Position numbers and translations under genes: made by a program
Shown: piece after piece, positions 45,801 to 56,507 of the stretch
Layout: every line of letters begins with the position of its first letter
How positions within the stretch are numbered: position 1 is the stretch's first letter
Assembly (NCBI GenBank): GCA_024704765.1
Contig: JAKMXF010000099.1
Coordinates: forward strand, 796,419 to 860,418
From: Oopsacas minuta
Taxonomy: Eukaryota > Porifera > Hexactinellida > Lyssacinosida > Leucopsacidae
Reading direction: 5' to 3'
DNA: 64,000 nt
The notes under the pieces: generated by a model
Seen by the model: only the letters and a program-made list of their open reading frames with translations
Told to the model about the DNA's origin: nothing
Database searches by the model: none

Positions 45801-48800
45801 TGTACATTTTAATTCTCAGAACACAATAAGATAATATGTTCACCCCTTTTTTGAATCTATTATAGTAGTTACTAGCAAGACTAAACGAAAGCCAAAACGT
45901 GTTTGTCTGCCCATGCAGAATCCATTTAATTACTAGTTATTGACAACGCAAAACAAATATATTTGTATGTAATAATTTAATACCTAAAATATCCAGTGAA
46001 CTTTCCAAGCGATGAAATTCCCGGAGACGAAATGCCCGGCGACTACTGATGATTTTTACCCAAAAACGGGCTAATTGGGCTTTTTTGTTGAATTTGGCTG
46101 AAAATTTGCCAAAAATTCATTTCATTGTGTTAGAATTTTATTTTTCCTGTTGATATTTGTCACTTAAACTGGGCTAATTGATTGGATGAATTTTCAAAAA
46201 CTGGGAAAAGTTTCCCAGTTTTTGACATTAGAATACTGTCAATATTCAATTTGAATTAATTCCATCATTTTGTGGCACCTAATTAGGATTTTTAAGTCGA
46301 AAATCGAAAAATTGCTATTATTTTTAGGGCAGCTCCTATAAAAAGATGGCCTAAAGGCTTGGACGATGTGCGACGTCCGTACGCACGGTCGTGCGAAATC
46401 TAGCAGTCCAATTAATTTGAAAATTGCCATACATGTACATTTTTGGTCGGATTAGCACCTCGGGTATGAATTTTTTCTAAAGTTGAATGTTTTCACCTTT
46501 TTTGGTGATTAATCATATTTTCACACCTTTCTATGTAAAATACAAAAGCAAGCTGGATATTAGGTTTCAACATGTTGTCAGGGGTAATTGGGTGCGTAGA
46601 GTCCAATTTTGAGAATTTCAGAGTCTGAATGTTACAAATTCACAGATTTATCATATCAATAATCATATTTTTACACCTTGTTGTACACAGTAAGCAATGA
46701 TGGTATAATCATGTATTTGTACATAGAATTTTCATACTTTCTGAGGTTGTTCCTCAATACAAATGAATCACTTTTGGATATAGTGCCAATTACAATTGAC
46801 CACTTAAGCAACATATTTTGAGGTGTTGACTTAAAGCTAACGGCCACAATTTTGATTTAATCCAATTTTTACGGATATTCATGATCAGTGTAAAATTTCC
46901 CGTCGTTCAAGTGATCACTACAACACTTTTCTCCATAGCAACGGAAAAATTCCTCAGGAATGTGATAAGATTCCATCTCAAAATTTATCCTAACCCTATC
47001 GAGTGACCCCTTATTCGATACCGCACTACTAGCTGAGTCTAATTATATGCGTATTAACTCTATAACTTGTCATTTGACGCAACGTTGCTAAATTGTCATG
47101 TTTTCAATGTACTTACTATGTATTTGTATGTGTCATACTGATATTTGATACCTTTTTCTTTACATATTGTTTTGATTTAAATAATATGAATAATCATTAG
47201 AGTATTAGAATATACTGAATTTCAGGTCTCAACATTGAATTATCCCCTCTAGGTTGGATTTGCGGCCCCCTAAAATAGTCCTAAACCATCTCACATTATA
47301 ATGACTTCTGTATTGCGGCCAGTGGTCACCATTATTAGGCTCTTGCTGACACTAAACCTGTCTACTAGGGTCACAACATCTATATACGGCAACTTCATTT
47401 TCTAACGTCCATACATAAAGTTTACCTTTGACAAGTTCCTTGGGTGATGGCCATTATTAACTACTGCCCTGTATTATCTTACATAACAGTCACTTGTCTC
47501 AATGGTAAACTTTTCTAGACAACTGACGCTGGCATGAACCTCAGATTACTACCACGTATTTCCAAAAATGAATTATTGTTATTGAAGAACAACCTCAGAA
47601 AGTGTGTAAAATATACTAAAATGCCTGATTAAAGTCATAAGCGACTCCACTATCATGAAAGTTTTTTTCGGGCCATAAATCTATATTATTAAATCTCAAT
47701 TGTTGTTTGTCTGTTTGTTTGTCCGTTGAATCCCCGAGGCGCAATGCGCCGAGTTCATCGCGAAGCAACGAGCCTTTGCTCGTATTTCCTCTAATGAGCT
47801 GTACGACAAATTAGGTGAATAAGGCCTCACAAATGATATGGATTTTGGACCAGGGATGCACGACCCGACCAAAGTGAAAATTACCGAATATGGCGCCTAC
47901 TAGTTATAATCATCATAATTCGGTATAATAAAGTATTCTAGGGTATATATTCTTTACTCTACAGACATTTGTCTTATTTCATACATTTCCCCATTGAAAT
48001 ACGTGAAAGTACCAATCCAGGCATCCTGGGTGAAGGATTCACATCATATTCCTCCAGCTGACGGATTATCCATTCTACTCCTCGCCTAAATAACATGTAT
48101 CATAAAACTAAAAAATACTATACGTACATCGCGTTCTAAGTATAACTACAGGGGACTTCGTTAATAAATAAATAAAACGAGGGTAATACTATTTACCCGA
48201 TTAAAAGTACAAATAATCAAACTAAATCAAGTCTCTATAACTGTTATCTAATTGGTATTACAGTTAATACGAACTCTTGTTAAAGAAAATAATATTTTTG
48301 CTTTGGCCAGAGTTCGTATTGTGGAGATCGCCATAGTTTTCATAAAACATTTGAGCACTCGGAAATCTCCGTCAGCCCAGACCAGGAGTTTACTCGGAGT
48401 GCAGGACCTACCTTGAAACTACCATCTATGGATATTACAAGATATTTTGATATACTAGTAGTACTTCCGTAATACTCAAGCGATAAATATATTTTCACCT
48501 TCAAGCAGGATTACCTCTCCATGACTCAAATAATCTATTCATTGTTAGTTCAGGGCTGGAGTTTCCCGGTTCACTGCCCTGACTTATGGCGTCCGCGTGA
48601 CTCAATATGTGAATAACCTCGTAGAATTCAACTGCAATAGTGCTTATATTCAATTACAATCATACGGATTGAAATTCCCAAGGCAACCCTTATGATAGCC
48701 GTGGGAACGGAATCTCAATTCCCATTCTGATTCCATTCTCACCGCAACCCTGCTACAGCTCCATCAGCCCCCGGCTTAATCTGGCCCTGGCTCATAGGCA

Positions 48801-51149
48801 TAAAGTTTGTCATTGTGGGGAGGGCCCCACACTTTTCGCTCCGTACTGTAGATGTAAAGCTGGAAATCTACCAAAACTGAAGTTTGTTTTCATGCTTTTT
48901 CTACTGAGCATCAAGAACTGATGGCCAATCATAAATTTCATCATCCTGAGTCATGCATTGACATGTTATGCCATCCCTATATATACATTAATCAGGGGCA
49001 GGAAACCCAGTACTGCTGGTTTCAGAGTTGTCCGACGTCGCTGTACCACCTTTAAGTATTGTAAGCTCTGCTATAGCTATACCACATCTATCTGTTCGAA
49101 AATATACAAATCGTTAATAATTTTGTTACGGCATTTATAATGCCGTAACATTGCAATTAGTGCTGAGTCGCATTATCATATACAAAAACTGGTGAGGTCA
49201 CCACAAGTGTCAAGTCAGCGTGAAATATGAGCATAACTCAACACTTTAAAAACTCTGTCAATTCTCAATCAATTCACCCGAAATTTTGTCAGTACCTCTT
49301 CTAGAGTGGTGCTTTCCTACATTCAATAATTATTCCCTATCAGACCTACTCTTGCCACAATGACAAATTTGTAATACTAAATCCTCATATAGTCAGGGCT
49401 GTTCGCTGAAACCGTGACAAGTCGGGTGAAAGCACCAAATTAGGTACAATGTTACAGTAGAGTGATGCTTGAACCTTTAGAAAGGGAACCAGATCAGGGG
49501 TGTGATGCACAATCTGTTTTATGTGCCACTTTAGACACATTTTGAAGATGTTTACATGCATATAACCCATCCAGTTTGAATCGAAACGAATTTAATGTCA
49601 ATATTAGTAATCAGCGAGAGATTTTACGTCGTTTGAGTGGTCTCTCGAATATGTTACACAGGAATGTGGCCACACTATCCATTCTCAAAATTTATCCAAA
49701 ACCTATCGAGTGATGCCTTGTTCGACGCCGCTAGCCTAGTTGAGTCTGGTTATGCTCATACAGACCCTCTCAATTATCATTAAATACGAATTTTAGTTAC
49801 AGCCCCATAGAACTAATACAAAATATATGTGTGAGCCTCCTGGATCGGTCCAATTTTTTGGAAAGTCCGGTGCCCCTGATTGAAGATTATCGCATTTGCA
49901 TCGAGATAAACGATATTCTATGTCGTGTGAAGTAGGTTGATTGTCTCAAACTATCACATTTATTGATTTGTGGCAATCAACCATAAAATCTTATTCAAGA
50001 TCATTTAGAGGGTCTGTATGTGCATAACTAGACTCAGCTAGCCTAGCGGCGTTGTACAAGGGGTCACTCGATAGGTTTAGGACAATTTGAGAATAAAATC
50101 TTGCCACATTCCTGAGACATTCTTGTGTTGCTATGGAAAAAATTTTCCAGAACATATTCGACTTAAGATACGTAATATCTTTCGCTGATTACTAATATTG
50201 ACACTAAAAAAATCGTTTCGATTCAAACTGGATGAGTTATTTGCATGTAAACACCTTCAAAATGTGTCTAAAGTGGCACATAAAACAAAAATCTAACGAT
50301 TCTATAGTGGGGTTTCCAATTTTGTATTAGGTTTCTATGAAATGACCTGGAATTATGCAGTATTTGTAGACCCAAAATCGTGAGAGTTGAGGACTGAATT
50401 TGTCCAAGCCTAACTCCAGGTCAAACTGGCGAGCATTCTTTGAAAGTATTGCCAATATATATATATATCTCAGGGCCAGATTTGTATCATAGTAGGCCTG
50501 ACGCACTTTTGTTACTAAGATTACTTATAAGACTTACACTCGGCGAATACTTACTATCTCTTTCATAAAAAAAATTAGTTCCCATTCATTTTAATACAAT
50601 TCTTATTCTTATATGACGTATACTATGATAGTAGGTATTTATTTATTTGTGTTCCCGAAGGGTTACGTCTTATCCGAGTTCCACTGTATATCTTTTAGGC
50701 CCCATACTTTCATGGCCACTAACCTTTCGTAGGCCTGAAGAACAGTGTCTCTAGTGCCCTATGGATAATATTGCCCTGATATAACGCCGATGCTTGAACA
50801 TATTATTCTAAGCTTTTCACTTGTTTAGGTGGCTCATCAAATAACCAATTCTGTATGGAATACAACAGGTGAAATAAAATATACAATACAGACCCATACA
50901 GACCAATTTAGGTGGGGCTACCTGGAAGTCCTAGCCAGAGGAATGAAGCACACATCTATAAACAACGATTGGATTTTATTCCACCTACAAAAGGGATCCG
51001 CAGATGTATACCTTGATGGTGAATATATCACAACATTAAATTCCTTAGGGGATTCAGTACTTATACCCCCAGGATCAACCTATCAACTTAAGAACATAAC
51101 AAGACAAAGTTGTTTCATGACATACACAATCATTATACCTATGCTGTAA
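42896..51149 (+). CDS. CENP-C/Mif2-like centromere protein, two exons
   Basis: Join 42896-43300 and 50829-51149 (241 residues). Exon 1 starts at an ATG directly after an in-frame TAA and ends GATGTTAAG before GTAAGC. Exon 2 follows TTTTCACTTGTTTAG. Both junctions are phase 0. Exon 1 is basic and proline-rich (RRYTFSSSPIRTRL, LPKRIKIQP). The protein ends in a probable cupin fold (about residues 162-238): FRWGYLEVLARGMKHTS, then ILFHLQKGSADVYLD and GDSVLIPPGSTYQLKN, matching in order the C-terminal dimerisation domain of CENP-C (G..L..., VxxG...V, GDSFxVPxG..Y.I.N). LRVEDGTMEDVK before it also fits. CENP-C anchors the inner kinetochore to CENP-A nucleosomes. The protein is very short for CENP-C, and the family signature (R-x-S/T-x-R...P..YW) is absent or only vaguely like RTRLSHSPPEVF. 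Missing exons or a different cupin protein are possible. Confidence 0.6.
43796..44361. mobile_element. mariner-type MITE
   Basis: 566 bp between TA 43794-43795 and TA 44362-44363. The ends are CAGGGTGTTTCTCCTATTC and, inward from the right, CAGGGTGTTTCACCAATTC. No coding capacity. Confidence 0.7.
45110..47830. repeat. inverted-repeat structure, 2.7 kb
   Basis: Arms of about 200 bp at 45110-45310 and 47558-47830. Paired words: ATTCATTTTTGGAAATACGT with ACGTATTTCCAAAAATGAAT, GAGGTTGTTCTTC, GGAGTCGCTTATGACTTTAA, and CATTAGAGGAAAT. A related piece lies at about 46720-46800. The right arm is interrupted at about 47685-47795 by TATATTATTAAATCTCAATT and a CGCAATGCGCCGAG hairpin-rich stretch, reminiscent of a Helitron-type 5' end but too short to assign. 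Confidence 0.55.
46030..46220 (+). repeat. dispersed repeat R2, copy 2
   Basis: Matches 33340-33505 (see there). It ends in AACTGGGAAAAGTTTCCCAG, a near-palindrome. Confidence 0.5.
49516..50286. repeat. foldback element with 260-285-bp arms
   Basis: The left arm (49516-49775) and right arm (50003-50286) are reverse complements with few differences: TTTTATGTGCCACTTTAGAC, CCATCCAGTTTGAATCGAAA, CTATCGAGTGA, AGACCCTCT. The loop is about 225 bp. A third relative of the CTATCGAGTGACCCCTTATTCG part is at about 46920-47060. No coding frame. Confidence 0.75.
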
Positions 51150-51488
51150 TGCTTTGTTTGTTATTATCAGTTAATTCAGTGCTTCTCAACCAGGGGGATA
51201 TCTTCCCATTGGGGGGGATGACAATACCGAAGAGGGGGATACATATTCGGAGAGAACCATCTATACCTGGGGTGTGCGTAAATAATTTAGTCAGAGGAGG
51301 CTCTTCGCTATCGCTACTTATTTTACATCTTTGTATTCAATTCCTCGCTCTTTTAAAAAGCCTTTTGCATCACACGTCAATAAAGTTAGTACTAAGATAT
51401 CATTATTGTTAATACTTTGTAAGGGTTCGAAAAGATGGCATGCATCTGACAAATATAAATTGCTTTTGTATGACAATAAATACTATGT
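51150..51488. other. downstream flank of exon 2 with a hAT-like end
   Basis: No gene. CAGTGCTTCTCAACCAGGGG at about 51178 looks like the left end of a hAT-type element, but no matching right end was found. Confidence 0.35.
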
Positions 51489-51496
51489 ATTCAATT

Positions 51497-52167
51497 CAGG
51501 GGCGGCGCTAGCTTCATTTCTCCAGGGGGGCACAAGGGGAACTAAACCGCCAAGACGGGGGCAACTTAGTTTACAATAGAGTTACATAAGGACCACCCGA
51601 CAGGCCAGGCCCTGCTGTTCTAATCTTCTGAGTAGTAGTAATACTTATATACATACTTTTAGATTTAGCGTCCTCAAAAATAATGAATAATAATTTATAG
51701 TCACCACTTACAATATTTTAATGAAATGTGTCTAAGAAATTCCTTGAATTATCCAACGAAAAAATATGGCACCATAGTGCTAAATCACGGACGATATATA
51801 TTTATACGCTAAATGTGTCTATTAATATTTTGACACATGAATACTCTAGAATATTTAAAATTTACTTATGGCGAACTTTTTCGTCCCTACCTCCAATAAG
51901 AGGATGTGCATTAATAAGCCTCCTGGGCCAGATGACCTTAGCTAGGATCCAGATTTCCAACCAATGCAACCAATTCTTGCTAATTCCCTACCACAGATGG
52001 TCGTAGGTTTCAGCCCACCTGGTATGAAAAACATAATTGGCTGGAATACTCCCTATCTTAATGAAAATTCGTACAATGTAACAATACCCATGCGACCCTA
52101 AGCTGTTGTTTAATTTTGTCAGGGGAGGCAGTTGCCCCCCCCACTCAGTATGCTGGCACCGCCACTG
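51497..52167. mobile_element. non-autonomous hAT element with perfect 8-bp duplications
   Basis: Flanked by ATTCAATT at 51489-51496 and again at 52168-52175. Ends: CAGGGGCGGCGCTAGC and, inward from the right, CAGTGGCGGTGCCAGC. Length 671 bp. G- and C-runs lie just inside both ends and there is no transposase. Perfect duplications suggest fairly recent insertion. Confidence 0.85.
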
Positions 52168-52402
52168 ATTCAATTGTGAATACGTAATCGGTGTGTGAAT
52201 TCCAATAATGTGAATAATATGGCATCCAATCGCTTTTCGGACGTTCCATCAATCCCTAATACCTGCTAACCCTGATGGATATGTCACTGGAAGATATGAT
52301 GGACTTAGACAACATACTAGTAGACGAGGTGTTATATTTACAGGAAAATGAGGAGGCATGAAGCTAAATATTTTGTGCTAACAAACTAAATTTCGGTTTT
52401 TA

Positions 52403-52627
52403 GTGAAGGGGCTAGCACCAAATCTTTTCCAAACGGCTGAAAGATTGCTTTTGGTTCCATTTCCAACAACATATTTTTGTGAGACAACGTTTTCTTCAGC
52501 AAATTTTCTTAGGTCAAAACACCACAGGCGACTTGAATTCAGAGAAGATTTAAGGGTACAATTATTGAAGATTGAGCTAGAGATTTCTAAAATCTGTCAA
52601 GAAACAAAAAAGTTACAGCAATTCTAG
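52403..52627 (+). pseudogene. hAT transposase dimerisation tail (ZBED/SCAND3-like)
   Basis: Reads LVPFPTTYFCETTFSSANFL, HHRRLEFREDLRVQL and LKIELEISKICQETKKLQQ, then stop. The PFPTTY.CE..FS motif and following helices are typical of the C-terminal dimerisation region in ZBED5-type hAT proteins. TTCGGTTTTTAG just before the frame is acceptor-like. No upstream catalytic part was found. Confidence 0.75.
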
Positions 52628-52845
52628 TTTATAAGCCAAGTCAATGAGGAAATTGCAACTTCATTGAAGCAAATATTTTACAATAATAGTGTTGCAAATA
52701 GCATAGTAGTGTGCATACAATACTACAACATACCTAATTAGCATTCCAATGGCTAAGTAATTTGTGTTACCAATTAATCATTCTCTTAAATCTAAGTAAA
52801 TAGACATATTTAGTAAACATACAATCTGCAATGATGATATTCAGT
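52566..52845 (+). repeat. arm 1 of an inverted pair (partner 56221-56507)
   Basis: The last codons and 3' flank of the hAT tail. Its reverse complement is at 56221-56507 with scattered differences (shared: AATAGTGTTGCAAATAGCAT, ACATACCTAATTAGCATTCC). The two arms enclose about 3.4 kb containing the adapter-like site, the palindromic MITE, Merlin 2 and a pogo MITE. Confidence 0.75.
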
Positions 52846-52849
52846 TAAT

Positions 52850-53423
52850 TAACTACTTATCAAGAGATTATTTAGTAACTACTTGAACTTTAAATAGAGA
52901 CAGTTGTTAGTTCTATTCCCCGGGTATCACATCTTCTAATAATCTCGAGCGATTCTTTTTCATTTGATTAATATAAAGCCCACTATACACAATGCAACTA
53001 TGTTGTACCATGTATTATAGGATGGTATACACAAAATTTTGCATCGTGTGTATTGATCGTTGCATGCAAAAATGTTGCACATAAATATTGTTGCATGTGT
53101 AGGGGGCTTAAAACAAAGCTTTCAATGAAATTTTAGAAATTTATCAAATCATACTATAACACAGGACACCTTTTACACTTGCATGAAACTTCTATTGCAA
53201 CCGATTTGCATAGATGTGTATAAGAGACAGGAAACTTTATTTCATGGTATGCATATTTTTTGGTTGTTTGTCTGGAATTGATTGAGGAACTTGTAAGAAC
53301 TAATGACTTTATTTTGCATGGGGTTGTGGGATACTATATCTAGCAACTTTGGGGATAACTAATGCAAGAGTTTCTTTGTGAATCAATTCAAATTGTATTA
53401 GCAAAATAAAGTATTGGGTTCAC
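52850..53423. other. intergenic; contains a Tn5 mosaic end at 53212-53230
   Basis: No gene. 53212-53230 is AGATGTGTATAAGAGACAG, the 19-bp Tn5/Nextera mosaic end, an exact match that is not expected by chance. Treat the join at this point as suspect. Confidence 0.8.
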
Positions 53424-53662
53424 TGACTAAGGCCGAAAATTCTAGCAAAATTCCCATATTAAGGAAACTGGAATAAGGACGAAAATTATTCATTACTCCA
53501 GTAACAAGCAGCCTTATAACAAAGTCCGTTAAAGCCTCTGCGTCTTACAGTTCAGGGGCTGCTTGCTACTGGACCCCCTGAACTGTAGGACAAGGAGGCT
53601 TTCACGTACTTGGTTATACAGCTGTTTGCTATTAGAGTAAGAATAATTTTCGGACTTAGTCA
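53424..53662. mobile_element. long palindromic MITE
   Basis: Outer arms TGACTAAGGCCGAAAAT and ATTTTCGGACTTAGTCA. Inner arms of about 85 bp around ACAGTTCAGGGG/CCCCTGAACTGTA with a short CTGCTTGCTACTGGA loop. Nearly the whole 239 bp can fold into one hairpin. No coding capacity. Confidence 0.7.
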
Positions 53663-54184
53663 TGTTTCAAAATATAGAGTAATACAAAAGGTTAAATTCA
53701 ATATTATAATCTATAGGAAAGACAAAGAACCTATATGAATGAGTAAATATACCCTTCAGTGAATTATAATAAATAAGAATGAACCGCTTTCAGCATATTC
53801 TAAGTATTCCTTTACAAGTTAGAGATGGTTATCTGCCATGCGTGTTGGAACAAACTCATAACATCATAAAACGAATGAATTATAATGGGTTGTTGATGAA
53901 TTATATTGTTCATCATACGAATTATTTGCATTTGTATAGTTTTTAACATTTTTAAATGGATGTTTATACTTTTTCTTGCATGTTAATGTAGTATGACTTT
54001 TTCATGGTTGAAAAAGTAACAATTGATTTTTCTATCTGAGTGATAAAAAGCAAATCAATAGTGTGGATCATCTCCAAGTAGACAGATCTAAGCAATCTCT
54101 ATAAATATTAACAATATATTTCGATATCAGAAATACAACTGCATATCATTTCAAACTTATTTTTTCTCGATTGTCGCAATTTTC

Positions 54185-55124
54185 ATGGCTACTCCCGTAT
54201 TTAGACCTGTAATAATGACTACATCTTTTCCGTTCGTTGATGAGATTGGATTGAAGGAATTATTCTTAAGGATTACCATCAATCGTGACAATTGTATCGA
54301 TTGGTTGAGGGTTCACGGATTATTAGCAAGAGGTATGAGATGTAAATGCGGGCAAACATGTCGGAAGGCGTATTTTCTAAGGTGCACGAAGGGAGAGGTT
54401 GGAGATGTCCTGAAAATGGTTGCAAGAAATTTGCATCCCTACGAGTAGGATCATTCTTTGAGGGATCCAATATTCCTCTTACTCAGTTGGTGGAATTTTT
54501 GTATTTTTGGGCAGAAGGAGTACAAAGTACACATTTCTTAACCCTAAATCCTAAGTGGTCTCCAAACACCATCACGGATTGGAAAAATTTCTTTAGGGAT
54601 ATCTGTGTGAAGAAGTACCTCTCTAATCCCGAACCAATCGGAGGGCATGGGCACATCGTTGAGATCAATGAAAGCAAATTTGGGAAAAGAAAGTACCATC
54701 GAGGAAGGCAACTATCAGGAAATGGGTGTTTGGTGGGATTGATAGAGTGACCAAAGAAGCTTTCATGGTCACAGTTGAAGATAGATCAGCTTCTACTTTG
54801 ATTCCCATTATAGAACAATATATCAAACCGGGTACTATTATTCTATGCGATGAATGGGCTTCATACAATCTTATTCCACCAGCTACGTTTACCCATTTGA
54901 CTGTTAATCACAGTATCCAGTTTGTGGTCCCTGGGACAGAGATTCATACATAAACAATAGAAAGCACTTGGGGTCAAGCCAAGAAAAAGATGAGAAATTC
55001 CATGACCACCAATCCCGAGCTCCTGGGTACATACCTCGCTGAATATTGCTGGAGAAAGAAATATGGTGACAATCCATTTCACAACTTGATAATAGAAATA
55101 CGAAACCAATATACTGTTACTTAG
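54185..55124 (+). pseudogene. Merlin (IS1595/ISXO2-type) transposase, copy 2
   Basis: More complete at the N-terminus than copy 1: FPFVDEIGLKELFLRI, NCIDWLRVHGLLARGMRCKC (start at 54185), then a frameshift near 54390. It continues with RGWRCPENGCKKFASLRVG, FFEGSNIPLTQLVEFLYFW, TDWKNFFRDIC, and HIVEINESKFGKRKY, where the first catalytic aspartate is now asparagine. A frameshift near 54725 follows, then FGGIDRVTKEAFMVTVEDRS, LCDEWASYNLIPP, a TAA where copy 1 has glutamine, then IESTWGQAKKKMRN and the end at 55124. By eye it is about 60-65 percent identical in protein to copy 1. Confidence 0.85.
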
Positions 55125-55452
55125 ATACAATCTCTTGCATGCTAATTACTAGTTTTCATAGTTGCTAGATATTTACATGAGAATCAAAATAATTATAGTT
55201 GTTCAAACATTGGAACCAGCCATGGGCTCAAACCATTTAAAAGTAGTTTATTTGACAATATTTTACACAGTTACTATTTGATATTGTTCCAAATTTGTTC
55301 CGTCGATAGCGAGTAGAATGGCATTGTTTGCTGTATATCACACAATAGAGATCCTTTTGTTGGTAAAATGACAGGCGAAAATCCGTTTGAAATTTGCATA
55401 GATTTGTTGGTAAAATGCAGCATTCCCAAATATACTCAATTAAATACTGTTA

Positions 55453-56194
55453 CAGTGGAAGCCGCTTAATCGGGACAGCTCGGGAGTCAATGTTTTGTCC
55501 CCATTAACCGATTATGATTATTTAATTATTTAAAACTAGGTTTTCATTGTCACATAACCAGATATATCTTATTTCTATACCGCTAAGCCTGATTTATCTA
55601 GGTCTAGTAGAGATTTGGTTGTAGTATGGGTATAGTTCCGCTTCAAGAGGTCATAGAATGCGTTACGATATATACTTAAAAAGTAAGAAAATACAGTTTA
55701 AATAATTATGCATGTGCTTATTACTGTAACCCATGCAAAACGTTTGGATATCCAACAGTGTGGTCAGTATTGATGGAATTATACATGGTGAAATAGCAAA
55801 TGGAACCTGAGGCGACTGAGCAATGTTAATAATCTTAGCTTAGTATATGGTAATCGCATCGGTGTTGTATTGTTATAGTTGTAGAGAATATTCAAATTCC
55901 TAGTTTTAAAACAAACCATTTTACAATGATTCTGAATAAATATACAATCGTTAAATTGGGATAAAAATCCCAATTAAGCGAATACAATTCATATCCGGTT
56001 AATCGGGATAAGAAATCCTAATAACTGATTATGAACTTTCGAAATATTCGGGTAATCGGGATAAAAAATTCCGATTAACCGATTCAATGTCCCAATTATC
56101 CGACCATTATTCTATGTAAAATCTCTTCCCAAACCATTGTTCTGTTTAAGCGGATATCCCGATTATCCGAGTCCCGATTAAGTGGCTTCCACTG
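55453..56194. mobile_element. pogo/Tigger-like MITE with internal AATCGGGAT palindromes
   Basis: TA at 55451-55452 and 56195-56196. 24-bp inverted repeats: CAGTGGAAGCCGCTTAATCG at left, CAGTGGAAGCCACTTAATCG inward from the right. Inside, at least three palindromic copies of a GGGATAAAAATCCC-type motif occur (about 55950-56110). No transposase. Confidence 0.82.
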
Positions 56195-56220
56195 TATTCC
56201 ATTCTATAGTTATAACTATT

Positions 56221-56507
56221 GAATAATATGAAAATATTGCAGATTGTATGTTTACTAAATATGTTTATTTACTTGGAGATTTAAGAGGATGATTAATAGG
56301 TAACACAAATTACTTAGACATTGGAATGCTAATTAGGTATGTTGTAGTATTGTATACACACTACTATGCTATTTGCAACACTATTATTGTAATATATTTG
56401 GCTTCAATGAAGTTGCAATTTTCCCCATAGACTTTGGCTTATAAGCTAGAATTGCTGTAACTTTTTTGTTTCCTGACAGATTTTAGAAATCTCTAGCTCA
56501 ATCTTCA
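56221..56507 (-). repeat. arm 2 of an inverted pair (partner 52566-52845)
   Basis: Reverse-oriented copy of the hAT 3' end. The codons for KIELEISKIC read on the minus strand at about 56480-56507. The region to about 56980 shows no other gene. Confidence 0.75.

Larger units (their letters stand above)
43301..50828 (+). other. 7.5-kb intron of the CENP-C-like gene
   Basis: Begins GTAAGC and ends TTTAG. No other coding exon was recognised inside. It is filled with a mariner MITE (43796-44361), a 2.7-kb inverted-repeat structure (45110-47830), R2 copy 2 and a strong foldback (49516-50286). A homologous cDNA would be needed to exclude extra small exons. Confidence 0.5.

Noticed and set aside
47685-47795. 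Helitron 5' end (TATATTATTAAATCTCAATT)
   Set aside because: Suggestive only. No Rep/helicase coding and no CTRR hairpin end were found, so it is mentioned in the inverted-repeat entry and not called.
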